Assembly: GCA_020466095.1 (NCBI GenBank)
Contig: CM035807.1
Coordinates: forward strand, 108,640,906 to 108,704,905
Length of the DNA: 64,000 nucleotides
From: Chlorops oryzae
Taxonomy: Eukaryota > Arthropoda > Insecta > Diptera > Chloropidae
Reading direction: 5' to 3'
Position 1 is the stretch's first letter. The number at the start of each line of letters is the position of its first letter. Both the position numbers and the translations under genes were made by a program. Below, one piece after another: positions 11,347-23,513 of this stretch. The notes under the pieces are model-generated. The model did not search any database. It was not told where the DNA came from and saw only the letters and a list, made by a program, of their open reading frames with translations.

Positions 11347-13760
11347 ATGAAGTTTGCTATTGTGTTTCTGGCCCTCATTGGGTTGGTCGCTGCCTATCCG
11401 CAGACGTCCACCGAAAAGAAAGTCGCCGACAAGGACTTTCTGTACAAGCAGAAATTCTTCTTAGAAATGTTCTACCGTGTTGGAGAGCCATTAGTGTTCG
11501 AAGAGTGGATCAAATTCGGCGACAAATTCGTCGTTGATAAGTCACAATACACGGTAAGCGAAAAAGGACCTTACCTAAATAAACGATCATTTCTCAATCC
11601 TTGTAACATCCTCTTAATAATGTGCCTTTTTTTTAGCACTATGACTACTACATGGAGAAATTCTGGGAAGCATACAAGGTTGGAGCTCTATTGCCGAGAG
11701 GAGAATACTTTGGTGCTCTTGTGAAGACGCATTATTTGCAAGCTGTTGGCTTGTTCAATTTCTTCTACTATGCCAAGGACTTCGAAACCTTCCAACACAA
11801 CGTTGCGTGGGCTCGTATCCATGTTAACGAGGGTATGTTCGTCTACGCCTTGACACTTGCTGTTATCCATCGGGACGATTTGCAGGGCTTCAGTTTACCA
11901 GCAATCTACGAAATCTTCCCCGAATATTTCTTCAATGGCAAATTCATTTACCAAGCTGAGAAATTCGACTACGATGTCTGGAGCAAGTACACAATGTATG
12001 AGAAGGAATACAAGGACATTTTATACAAGCATTACGAAGGCAAAAACTTCCAAGAGAACTTCTATTTCCGCACCAAGGATTGGAAATACTATCAGTGGTG
12101 GAAGATGATGGGTCTGGGTGAGCAATGGTATGCCGAAGATAAATTCATGCTACGCGAAAATATTGATGAATTCAACAAAGACTCCAAATGGCTCGACATA
12201 ATCAAGGACGTGAAATTCTTCTATTTCCCAGTCGATTATACTCGCGAATTTGAATACTATAACGATCATAGCGAACTTTCGTACTTCACAGAGGATTTGG
12301 GCTGGAACGCATACTGGTACTACTTAAATTTGGATTACGCTTTCTTCTTGGATGGCAAGACTTTCGGCTTGGACAAGGATCGTCGTGGTGAATTCTGGCT
12401 CTATAATGTACAACAAATCTTGGCTCGTTACTACCAAGAACGATTATCGAACGGCTTTGGTGAAGTCCCAGAGTTCTCGTGGTACGAAAAATACGAATAT
12501 GGCTACGATCCCGAATTGATCTATCACAATGGCGTTGGCTACACGGCCCGTGATAATTACTACGATATTAAGAGTTACGGCAACTACGAAATGTACAATC
12601 AGATCTACAATTTCTATAATCGAATTTACAATGTTATCGACACTGGATTCTTTAAGACTGCCGATGGAAAACTTATCGATTTGCGTAAGCCAGAGTCCGT
12701 CGAAGACATTGGTAACTACCTTCAAGGCAACGTTGATGTCTTTGACAAATATTTCTTCAATTTCTGGTACTTGCTCTCGCACATGTATTTCGCCGATGTT
12801 GAGTACACCGACACTAAGGTCTTCCCCAACACCTTCTTGAACTTCGAAACAATGTTGCGCGACCCATTGTTCTATTCGTTCTACAAGAAGATTGCCGATG
12901 TCTACTATCATTTCAAGTATTTCTTGAAGCCATACACTCGCGAAGAATTACTCTTCCCTGGAGTAACAATCAAGGATGTGGATGTTAGCGATGTTGTGAC
13001 ATACTTTGATATTGTCGACTTTGATGTTACCAATTTGTTAAACGAAAAGGTTACCTTCACCGATGGTCATCTCACATGGGACAAGGCCCTATTGGCCCGC
13101 CAAGCTCGTCTGAATCACAATGAAGTCAAATTTGATTATGTCATTGAGTCTGACAAGGCCCAGAAGGTTGTTATCCGTGCCGCTTATGGACCTAAATTTG
13201 ATGAATATGGCAAAGTTTTCACATTGTCTGATAATCGCGAGAACTTCGTTTTCTTCGATTACTTCGTCTATGAATTGAAGTCTGGTGAGAATAAATTCAA
13301 ACGAAGCTCAAAGGACTTCTTCTTCACCACGGAAGATCGACCAACTTACACTGAACTCTACAAATACGTTATGTTGGCCTACGAAGGCAAATACGAATAC
13401 GAATTCGACTTTATTGAACCACACTGTGGTTTCCCCGATCGTCTTCTCTTCCCCAGGGGCTCGGAAAGCGGCTACCCTGGTCAATTTTACTTCTTTGTCT
13501 CACCATACGACGAATCAACTGAAGCAGTAGGAACCAAATATAATTCCAGCTACAGTTGCGGTATCGGTAGCGGTAACCGATTTGTGGATAACAAACCATT
13601 CGGTTATCCCTTCGATCGCGCCATCGATGAGTATCAATTCTTTGTTCCGAACGGATACTTCAAGGATGTCAAAATCTATCATTCCGATAAATTCGAAAAC
13701 TATTTCTCGAAGAAGTACGAGGACTTTGGAAAATTTAACTACAACTATTTGGAATTTTAA
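11347..13760 (+). CDS. Lsp1: Larval serum protein 1-type hexamerin (arylphorin)
   Basis: Two exons, 11347-11553 and 11637-13760, encode a 776-residue secreted storage protein, the usual LSP1 length. Residues 1-16 form a signal peptide (MKFAIVFLALIGLVAA). The hemocyanin N, middle and C domains follow at roughly 30-155, 160-430 and 440-690. The second arthropod hemocyanin signature T-x2-RDP-x-[FY]-[FYW] is intact at T474. The first (Y-F-T-E-D-L..N at 285) is present, but the copper-ligand His is Asn, as expected of hexamerins, which do not bind oxygen. A GFPDRLLFPRG motif lies near 667. Tyr plus Phe make up about a fifth of residues in a sampled 100, marking an arylphorin. N705 is in an N-glycosylation sequon. 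Family knowledge: made in larval fat body, secreted to hemolymph as a hexamer, and reabsorbed before pupation as an amino-acid store. An in-frame TTG lies upstream; ATG 11347 is chosen because it starts the signal peptide. Which paralogue (alpha, beta or gamma) is not resolved. Confidence 0.95.
11554..11636 (+). other. LSP1 intron, 83 bp, phase 0
   Basis: The donor is ACG|GTAAGC and the acceptor is a T-rich run ending TTTTAG|CAC. Joining the exons keeps the frame between codons 69 and 70 and yields the continuous family sequence SQYT-HYDYY. A single short intron near the 5' end is the arrangement I know from fly LSP1 genes. Reading through would stop the protein after about 57 aberrant codons. 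Confidence 0.93.
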
Positions 13761-13791
13761 TAGAGAGTTTCGATGTTAAGAGACAATAAGA

Positions 13792-13797
13792 AATAAA
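13792..13797 (+). terminator. LSP1 polyadenylation signal
   Basis: AATAAA 32 bp after the TAA stop, giving an unusually short 3' UTR. It is followed at once by a genomic A run and an AAT microsatellite, so the exact cleavage site cannot be read. Confidence 0.7.
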
Positions 13798-13836
13798 AAC
13801 AAAAAAAAAAAAAATAATAATAATAATAATAATAAA
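13798..13836. repeat. Poly(A) then (AAT)n microsatellite
   Basis: About 15 A residues followed by about seven AAT units, immediately downstream of the LSP1 polyadenylation signal. Confidence 0.9.
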
Positions 13837-16800
13837 ACACCACTACTTTCTTATCATTTCACAAATAACACTTCATCGAATCCGATGACCCACAAGTTCC
13901 AACAAAGGTAAGTAAAATTGTTTGAACCGCAGTTCTTGAATATATCGGGAATTGACGATTAAGTGGTTGACGGTTTTGAGGACCGCAAAATGCGGTTAAT
14001 CGGTCTAATTGCATTCCAAATCAATGGGACCGCAGAGTTTATAAAAAAAATTCAATCTTCGCTTGACAAATGAATTAGCATTATTGAAAAGCACAAAAAT
14101 ATTCAAAATCAAGTTGATTTTGACCACCCAATTTATTCTCAGTAAAACATAGAGAAATAATAAAATAAAAAAAAATATTTATGAATAAAATATAATGCAT
14201 GGGAAATGACCGTATTAATTCGCCATCGAAAAATATACAATATCGTGAGTAATAACCACAAAAAGCCATTTAGCGAATCCTGATATGAAGTTTTTTTTTC
14301 GTTTTTAGTTTGTCGAATTAAGTGCTAAAAGGCTTTCCAATCAAGCACACTCAATTGAATGTGAAATGCGAAACCACAAAACCCAAAGTCCAAGTCCATT
14401 AGTATTAATTAACGAAAGACTTCGCACATTACTTAACTACGAGGTGGATATCGCATTTATAGAGTATTGGGAGATGAGAAAGGACCCCACAAAATACATA
14501 CATACATTCTCGAGTTTCGGTGCTCCTTTAATCTAGATGTTGTTAGTGAAGTTCGAATATTTCTCATTTTCTTCCCGTTTCGTTTTCCTTATTGTAAGTA
14601 TATGAATCGTGAAAAGTCAAGAAATCCATTGTGATGGCAAAGTGAAACCGCGTTAAAGTATCGATTCTACTCCAATATCTTAGTTTGGTGATGGGGGGGA
14701 AACTATGGTATCATTAGCTTGACTTTCTTTTCATTATTTTTTTGTTTTTTTTCTACTATTTTGCTTTGTAATTATCACCAAGACCTGACAACGAACAATA
14801 GACAATGGAGAGTGGACAATGGACGAGCGAGCATGCAGCGACTTGAGCAATTAACAGAAAATTCTTTTGTCCGAACAGCGTGAAGCTCAATAGGGCTTTG
14901 GAAAGTAACAATTCGAGAGCTGTAATGCGCTCGTCTGGAAAGCGAAGATATCGAAAGTGTATATATATATATATACGTACATATGTATAGTGTAATAGAA
15001 CAGAAAGGGCGAAAGGCCAAGGAGAGTGGTTTAATGATAAAAATAAGAATCAAAATACATTATTTAACGACGAAACAAAACAAAATGAAAACGAAAATGG
15101 ATGTGCAAATGGAAATGGAAGAAGTATGGCGATAGTGAAAAAAGTCAGTGCCATCAATGCTGCACTTGACAGACCATTTATCATCGCACTAATTGTGCAT
15201 CATTGAAACACAAAAAATATAAATACAAAAATATCTATATGTATATACTTACAATAAATAAGTATAATATACATTGTAAATATATATAAACAAATATATT
15301 GAAATGAATACTATAGCAAGGATGACATACAGAACAATATCGCTAGGACGTTGTAAGGTTAAAGTCGAAAAAAAAGAATATAGGAGACGAAAACAAAAAA
15401 AAAACACAAGCAAATAAAAGGGAATAAGAAGGAAAAAACGCCGCCAAAGCAAACAAGAATACGCTCGTTTTCTCTCGTTGTGTGACAACGTTCGCGTAGA
15501 CTGTCAAAAGGATAACAAGAAGGACAAGATACGCAGCAACGAACTTGTAAAATCGTCGTGATTGGCGTGAATATCGACGAGGTTGGGTCTCGTAAAATCG
15601 CTTTGCGAAAGTCGAATATAAATAAAGCAGCAAAATTTCGCATCGACAATGGGCCGCCCCGCGCCCTTCTGTTGCATGCCTCATGCCAATAGCTCTGTAA
15701 TTAATCGGAGAAAAACAGAATTAAGAACGATGGGAATTTGGGGTTGGGAAAAAATATTGATTTTGCAACCGTTTATTGCTCACAAAGCAATAAGCCAACG
15801 CGTAACGAAGAAGTCCTTTGAGGTACATGAACAGTTATGAAACTAAGATGGATCAACGACTCTCAGTTGGACTCAAAGAGTGTTAAGGACGATGGATAGA
15901 GCTTTCTTCTGTGGCAAAAAAAAAAAAAAAAAAAATATTAATTTTTTTCTTAGAAAAAGTGGAAAACTTTCACTTTTCAAAGTAGTATTGAGTTTTTTCG
16001 CAATAAAAACGAATGGAATGCTAATAAGAATTCAGATCTCGGTCACAATTCGAAGAAAATCTTTTAATTAAAACAACAAAATGTCCGGAAAAAGCTTTCC
16101 AAAAAAAGAGCAATCCGCTTTACTTCATTTTTATCTCTTACGTGTTCATCGGTTGAAAGCGCAATTTCAGGAACTTCCGCAAACACGATTGATCGGAATA
16201 GATAGAGAAGTTCAACGAGGAGCACAAAAAAGAAAACAAAAAAAAAAATAACAAAGAGAGAAAAAAATGGTAAGGAAAATGTATCAACGAGCACAAAAAA
16301 TCTTGGGATCCATTGGAACGGAACCAATTTATAAAAAAAAAAATGAAGAAAAAAGAAAAAAACAGGAAACCAATTCAATTTGTTTAATAAAATTATGATG
16401 CGCCAGTGTGGAAAAAAGGATACAAAAGCACGCACACATACACATCGAGGGAAAGTCGAGAGACAGCATCCCACCCAGCACTGCGGAGTTATTATTAATT
16501 CATATTTGAAGTTCGCAATTGCCCCGTCTGAAGGAAATACAATAAGACATTCATACCCGGGGAACTACTTTATACAATACGGCGGATGTTCTCATTGACG
16601 TTGGCAATCTTAAAGGCCGACTGGGCCAGGACGTTGGCTTTGTGATTGAGATTGGAATTGGAATTGTGAGTCGGGAGCGGGAGCAAGATCGGAGTTGGGT
16701 TTAATGCGCCATGTAACGAGCAAAGTTAAAACGATTGAATTGGAAATTTCGAGGAACGCATATCGTGTGGGATTGCTTAAATAAGTGAACAAGATAAGCA

Positions 16801-17821
16801 CGTGTAAAAAGGGCATTAAGGGCAACGAGGGCAATGCGTATCAAAGGAACAATGCGACATTGTGAAAAGGGAAAATAATGAGTTTCAGAAAAGAATAGAG
16901 AAGAACGAAATCGGGGGGTGAGGATTGAAAGAATGGAGCTTTTTGAAAGAAAACCCGCAAGCGCATAAAAGTATGCTTCAATTTTTTTTACATATTTTTT
17001 TATTTGAAATTGTTTGAAGATTATTTCATTAAAATATTAGGTACATAAAATTCTTTTATTGCCTTTAATTTCCTGCAGAGTAAAAGCTTAATGACATTTG
17101 GGGATGAATATCTTTCGATAATCGATTAATTATTTACATGACTCACGCATCAATCAAATTGACAGACACTAATCGATTTGTTGAAGGAAAAGATTTATTG
17201 AAACACGGAATACGCATATCATTATATAAGCATTCAATCGATATACAGTCTAGCATGCGTAAAAGGAACTTTTCCATGACGAAGTCAATTTTGAATCTCT
17301 TAAGAGTCTTTGTACAGCCTTTTGACTGTAAATCGATTCGAGGCACATGTATTGGCATATTTCAGTTAAAGAAACGGGGGTTCTTCTTTTTTTTGGGGGG
17401 TTTTTTGGACGAAGCTGAATTAGAAGACGGCATTTAAGACACTTTTAACAATCAATCTTTAAATTTTGTCCACTAATTTGATAAAATTAATGATTTTGTA
17501 AGTATTCGATGACAAAGTGGAACTTCTTCGACGATGCCAAAAAACTCGTACGAATTTGGTTCAAACTTTAAGCTTATCTCTTCGAACTTAACGGATTTCT
17601 AATCAATAGATATGTATAAAGTAAAAAGGAAATTCATTTGTATAAGGAACTAATCCTGGCTATGATGAAAGGAGGGACAAATATTTTTTTTTTGTTTAAT
17701 TCAAACTTAAAGTACATCTAGACTTTGTTAGTTCCGTTTCAACCCATTTAAAGTCGCCGTACTCAAGGGACTACAATCAAATCACTGAGTTTTAATTGAA
17801 GATCTCGTTAATTTTTTCGAT
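13837..17821. other. Gene-free stretch
   Basis: About 4 kb without a supportable gene. It holds a TA run near 14958-14974, oligo-A runs near 15918 and purine-rich runs near 16200-16370. The longest open frame (136 codons, minus strand, 16064-16474) is Phe/Val-rich translation of purine tracts and shows no domain. Confidence 0.55.
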
Positions 17822-18075
17822 TATCTGGGTTATTTCACTTCATCATGCCACTGTTAATAAAAAATCAATCGATAAATGGGCAATTCCACGAGAAATGGTC
17901 CCACCCGTGACAGCCATTCTGAGCAAAAAATTTGTAATTTTAGTGCCTTTAGTGGTTTTCAAAAACCAAAATTTTTTGAAATCATGTCCTTTTCTATTAA
18001 AATGAGCTAAAACTTAAAAAATCAGTGTCACGGGTGGGACAGTGTTCTTGGTATTGCCCAAATATAACCCAGATG
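17822..18075. mobile_element. Foldback repeat (MITE-like), 250 bp
   Basis: The outer arms ATCTGGGTTAT (17823-17833) and its complement (18064-18074) enclose inner arms: GGGCAATTCC with TCCCACCCGTGACA near 17878-17912, mirrored by TGTCACGGGTGGGA with GGTATTGCCC near 18027-18060. The mirrored spacing supports one palindromic element. No target duplication was identified and no other copy was found in the window. Confidence 0.55.
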
Positions 18076-18154
18076 GTATGTTTTTTTACCCCAAAAAAAG
18101 TGTAATTTCCAATTGCGTCAGGAAAGCAATGTAAAGATAAGCGTTTTACAATTT

Positions 18155-18935
18155 AATTTTCTCATCTTATTTTCAAAAAATTTATTAGACATATGGGGTA
18201 CCAAATTAAAGGAAATCGATCAGCATTTTGAATAAAATAAAAAATTTTGGTGTTAATTGGACATTTTTCATACCAAAATGGCTTTCAAAGTAAAAAATCG
18301 AAAGTTTTTTCAGAATATCTCCCATTTTTACTTAGGATCACACTCGGACCCCGATATAAATGTGTACCAAATTTCGACTTCACTGGTTTAGCCGTTTCGG
18401 AGGAGATCCGATCACGGACGGACGGACGGACAGACGGACGGACGGACGAACGGACAGATGGACATGTCTAAATCGATTCAGTTTTTGATCCTGATCATTT
18501 CTATATACATTTGTCTATATCTCCGGAGCTTAATTCTCCCTGTTACAAGATTCGCACAAAACTAATATACCCCGCTTACGCTGGGTATAAAAACATTCAA
18601 AAAAAAAATACCCTTTAAATATGCTTCAAGTTTTTCATCCTGCTTAACTGAATCGGTCATTTAAAGAACGTCTTAAATCAAATATTTTTCCAGCATTTTT
18701 TCTTTCCTGAATATACTTCTTTAGAAATTAAAGTGAAAAATTCTGAAAAAAATTTCATTTTTTTTTACTTTGGAAGCCATTTTGGTATGAAAATTGTCCA
18801 ATTAACACCCAAATTTTTTATTTTATTCAAAATGCGGGATCGATTTCCTTTAATTTCGTACCCCATATGTCAAAAAAATTTTTGGAAAATAAGATGAGAA
18901 AATTAAATATCTAAATGGCTTCCAAAGTAAAAAAT
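18155..18935. repeat. Inverted repeat pair around a (GGAC)n / TATACCC-tail repeat
   Basis: About 165 bp at 18155-18320 recurs in reverse complement at about 18762-18935; both contain CATATGGGGTAC-type, GGAAATCGATC-type and CCAAAATGG words. The spacer carries GGAGATCCGATCACGGAC, a GGAC run, CTAAATCGATTCAGTTTTTG and a tail ending GGGTATAAAA. This spacer resembles a dispersed fly repeat whose copies end near a TATACCC/GGGTATA tail. The class is not assigned. Confidence 0.55.
18417..18463. repeat. (GGAC)n tetramer tract
   Basis: About eleven GGAC, AGAC or GGAA-type tetramers in a row inside the dispersed repeat. Related tracts occur at 46191-46250 (as GTCC) and 57895-57995. Confidence 0.85.
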
Positions 18936-19300
18936 TAAAGTTTCTTCACAATTTTTCACTTTGACCGTTTATTTTTTCAATGGGTCAATTTTTACCATCA
19001 ATTTATTTTTTCCTAAAAGCACATACAATTGGCTTTCAAACTGCATTATAGCTTTTTTTTCTACGATGAACCATTATCGTGGGAGATTTATTTTTCTTGA
19101 CTTACTGCCTAAAAACTTTAAGGCCCCATAACTCCTCAGGGGTGCATTTGGGATACGTTATTTTGTTCATCTTGGACCCCCTATTACCCCTATTAAGGAA
19201 TGTATGGTACTTCCCAACGAGACAACATTTTGGCAGCCTACTTTATTAGACATATAGAATAATATTATACGGCTACTATGCTAGATGCCTGATACTACAA

Positions 19301-19447
19301 AGGGTATTCACAAAGGCGTGATAAAAACGTTGGAAAGTCGGAAAAATGCGACTTCTTAAAAGTTTTTTCAACTTTTATTGTATCTTGCACATCTTTTTAA
19401 GCAGTTAAAATTGTCCGATTTTCCGATTTTCCTTTGCAAATACCCCT
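19301..19447. mobile_element. GGGGTATTCA MITE, copy 1
   Basis: Starts AGGGTATTCACAAAGGCGTG and ends TTTGCAAATACCCCT. The interior (AAAACGTTGGAAAGTC, CTTGCACAT, AGCAGTTAAAATT) matches the second copy at 41131-41263. About 147 bp, non-coding, with terminal inverted repeats of about 10 bp. Confidence 0.7.
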
Positions 19448-20070
19448 ATTGTCTTCTATTTCAATGAAAAAATAAAGATAAACGTTTCCTAGTACTTTTT
19501 GCATTTCTATAAACTCCAAATGAATCTTTTAAAGGGAAATTAAATTTTTTATTTTAAGGATTATTTATAAACCTAATTTCCTTTCCTTTATTCAAATATC
19601 TCTTTTTGAACAAATTTTCGAGGTATTAATTCTAGTCACCAAAAAAGAATAAATTTCCTTTAAATAAACTTCAATTTACTTTACTTTGAGTAAAAAAAAA
19701 AATAAGACGAAAAAAATTATACGAAAAAAAAGCAAATTGATTGATATCCTCCATTTCAATGTCGCAAGCACGGAACGCCTCATGAAATCAGTGTAGCGTA
19801 TTTAAGCGACGCGCAAATAATGCGAAACCCGCATTTTAACAAGACAATTGAACTGTTATGATTAAGTGAAAAGCTACGTTTCCCCGTCAAGGAGGCTAAA
19901 AATAAATGAAGGAATGAAGAAAGAAAAGAAAAAACACCGAAGCCAAAAGCGAGCTATAAGAAGGATATCACGCTGCGCTGCAAAAAAGATAACAATACAA
20001 TCAGGAAAATTTCAACAATGTCGATGAAAGCGCCAAAAGAAATAAAACAGAAAGGACGAAAAAAGGGAAG
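19448..20070. other. Gene-free stretch
   Basis: AT-rich sequence with nothing recognisable before the 16-bp tandem array. Confidence 0.5.
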
Positions 20071-20150
20071 GACGAACGAAGGGAATGACAAACGAAGGGA
20101 ATTACGAACGAAGGGAATGACGGACGAAGGGAATGACGAACGAAGGAAAG
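20071..20150. repeat. 16-bp tandem repeat, 5 copies
   Basis: Five head-to-tail units of the type GACGAACGAAGGGAAT with one or two substitutions each. The flanks are loosely purine-rich. Confidence 0.85.
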
Positions 20151-21558
20151 GACGTCGATGAGGAAAAGACTACGATGAGGAAAAGAAAACAACACTCAGA
20201 TGGGGGTGGATACGAAAGCTAACCCCCAAAATTCGTTTCGAGCTTGCTGCGAGCCTCTGTAATTGAGAATGAGATTGAGAAATTTTCACCACTATTTTTA
20301 TTGCAGCTTTGCAGCTGCCACCCTCGCCCTACCCCTTCAGAGACCTTTCGCGAAGTCTCCTCCTCATTGTCATATTGTAATTTGTATCGATCCTAGGCGT
20401 CGCCATTTTCAGTTTAATGTTGATAAATATACTTGGCTGCTTCTCTCTTGGCATGCATCGCCAGGGACCGAGTGTTACGAAATGACAAAGCTTCCACAGC
20501 TACAACGTAATAATGATGCCTCCATGACGATTATGCCCAGAATAATGGTCATAATGATGATGATAATGATGATTGTTCAGCCTGTTTGTGTGGATATAAA
20601 TATTATGCGCCAATGCAGTTGCAATTCATAGACCGAGGAGAGCAGCAGCGGGCAATTGTTATTACTGTTGCTCTGTTGTTGCGGAATTTATTTGTTGTTC
20701 TTGTGCTCGAAACTTTCATTAAACGTAACAAGGATATACTTAGAGCGCATTACTCAACATAAATTCGTAAAGCGCATCATATGCAACAATGTTTTACGAC
20801 CATATGTGGTTGCATGATTGAGCCGGCATGATGGTGCTTGTGTGTGTGCGTGAGCCGTCGACGCTGGGATGGCTCCCTTGAGTGAGCAGGCTGCGGTATT
20901 AGGCCTTCGATTATGTGCGTGCCAACGGTCAAAATAATTGCAATGGCTCTTAACGTTGCCTCCATTGTTTGCGGTAATGTGATTAAGGTTTCCAATTTTC
21001 CTCCATTGACCTCAAATCAACTATCCATGCACATGTACATATCAACCATATGTATGTATGTATGTTCATGCATAAGCAGGAATTTGCAATTGCTTCGTTC
21101 GGCTAGCCTCGGCTCAGTTCGGCTCTGCTCCGTTGTGGTCTAAGGATTGTAAGTGCAAAAGTGCGTCTTCCGTAGAAAGCATAATTTTCATTGCTGATTG
21201 CTCTGATCCTGGGTATCGTGTTATGATAATAAAACCATTGTTAAATACAAAAGGGCGTTGGAAGATTGCTTTAAGCAAATTAATTCGATGATGATGGCTA
21301 CTTAAATGTCGAATATACGTTCTACATACATAAATCATCAAGAGTGATTGTAGAAGACTTTCAACTCTGAGCGATAAGGCGACAGGTACCTTTCGAGACA
21401 TAGTTTTGGTGCTTTTTCGGGAAAATTTGCATTTCACAAAGGACTCCTGCCTTCTGGCAAAATGTCCTTTTGTCTAAACATTATTTATAAAAAAAAAAAT
21501 TGAATCTGAGTACGTTTTTGTGTCTTGATTCTGTACGAGCGGTCCTTCAAAGTTCTAC
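20151..21558. other. Gene-free stretch
   Basis: No gene recognised. Somewhat less AT-rich near 20270-20480. The 122-codon frame at 20263-20631 has a Met/Ile run from an ATGATG repeat and no domain. Confidence 0.5.
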
Positions 21559-22279
21559 TTAAGGGGGTCTTCTCATTGAGCAACTTTTTTTTTCGACTTT
21601 TTTTTTTGCATTTATTTATAGCTTGGGTAGTTGTGAATATGCCCCTAAAAGGATTTTTTGAAATTCGAAATAGTTTAGAGGATATAGCCTTCTTTGTCGA
21701 GCAAGATCTGCGCTAAAACGAGTAATTTTTGCGTTGCTTCAAACTTTAAACGCGTTTATCTCGAAACCACGTTTTTCGAACTGGCGGCCATGATATCTCC
21801 AGTTAACTGACCGTTTTCATGAAACAAAGTGGAATCGACGCAGAATTGTCACCATTCTCGGGTGAACCTCGACCATAATTTTAAAAATTTTTTTACTATT
21901 TTTTTTTTTACACTAAACTACAAAAAAAAGCCCGAAATTGAAATTTTTTTTTGAATGGCCGCCATTTTGTCAAAAAAAAATCACAAAATTAAGCTTGAGG
22001 TTCACCCGAGAATTACATCTATACTGATTATAACCCCGTTTTTTTTTCCATTTCGCACGCTCCGGAGACCCGGAATCGTGGCCGCCGTGACGACACCTTT
22101 TTTTTCACCACCAACTTTGAAGTCTCATTACTTTTTGAACAGCCCACGTATCGAGGCAAAAAAAAATTTTTTTATTTACTTTGAACCTTTTGTAATACAA
22201 TAATAAAAATTCAATATTTAAATAAAAATTTTTTAAAAAGGGTCCAAAAAACGGGTTTTCAATGAGAAGACCCCCTTAA
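21559..22279 (-). mobile_element. TTAA element family A, copy 1
   Basis: TTAA at 21559-21562 and 22276-22279 flank a 713-bp element whose ends are GGGGGTCTTCTCATTGA and its complement. It is the reverse-orientation sister of the copies at 37783-38530 and 48027-48765. Inside are two inverted copies of ATTCTCGGGTGAACCTC around a core with an AATGGCGGCCATT-type palindrome, and the block CGCGTTTATCTCGAAACCAC shared with family B. It has no coding capacity, so it must be moved by enzymes from elsewhere. TTAA duplication is the hallmark of piggyBac-type transposition; that assignment is inference. Confidence 0.85.
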
Positions 22280-23478
22280 GCCTTATAAAGCAAGTGAGAA
22301 TTATAAAGAACAACATGATATATAATCCTGGTCAATTGCACTAATAATGTTGTTAATCCGATAGTTTTTCGGATAAAATATTTCCTTTTCTTTTTTGCCA
22401 TTAATAAATATAAAGGATTTAGAAATCTTCAGTTCTTCTAAGTAAAAGAAATTTTTGGTAAAAAGGATATCCTGCAACCGATAAGGCCTAAACGTTTTCT
22501 CAGCAGGGAATATTCCCTACCAAAAAAAAAAAGAAAAAAAACCATCTAAGTAGCTTACTAATCAAATAATCGATGGTTAAAAGTTTCAAGCAACCATTTT
22601 TGACCATAAAAGGATAAGGAATTGAAAAAAAGGATACATGGATTTAAGCATTTTTTCTTTTTTTTTTGAGCCCGCTGGGACTGAAAAGTTTTTTTAATAT
22701 CATAAATTTAAGGCAAATCTGCTTCCATTTCAATCTCAATTCAAAGGGAAATATAATCTTTGGCCGAAAGGACTTTTTTGTTGGCTCCTATTCATAGGTA
22801 AATCACCTTCAATATACGTAATGACTGCCGTTATATGTGCTTTTCTGTCATTTCTATGCTAAGAAAGCGCAAAAACACAATATTTTTTTATATTTTTTTT
22901 TCATTTCTTTTATTGTAGCTCAAACGCAACTGACGTCCATGAGCTTAAATAAATGATGACTTCAAAGCTTTTATTGCTTATGCTCAACTTTTTGCGAACG
23001 ATTTATATTGAAAACGCCTTATGTTGTTGGCTTTGTTGTCTTGCTGTTGTTGTTTCTGTTGTTGTTGTTTGTTGTAGTATTTGTTTTGATTGTTGTTGGC
23101 TATTGAAAGTTTCGTTCGTTTCAGTTGTGGGTATTGGAAAAATTTATTTCAATATTCCAATTGCCATGAGACGGGATATGAAATGGGTCGATCGAGGGGG
23201 ATTCGAAGAGGGACGAGAGCTTTAAGTAATACCATAAAAGGGCACATGAGCGTACATTAGTATATTGGTAACGATAGCTATAAATTGGCATACAGAAGGA
23301 GCACGCAACATAAACGAAAAAGGCAAAAGAAAAAAATTTGCCAAAATTATTGCATAAAATGTCGGGACACATATTCCTCCAGCACGTGCAAGATCCTGCA
23401 TGAGGAGCATACAAACATACATAAATGTACTAAACGTGTATGTGCCTACTTATGCATGAATGGATGTGTTCTTGTGTA

Positions 23479-23513
<35 letters not shown>

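Noticed and set aside
12444..12911. 155-codon open frame on the minus strand
   Set aside because: It lies wholly antisense to the LSP1 coding exon and reflects the codon pattern of that gene.
16064..16474. 136-codon minus-strand frame
   Set aside because: Phe/Val/Leu-rich product of A-rich plus-strand sequence, no motif.
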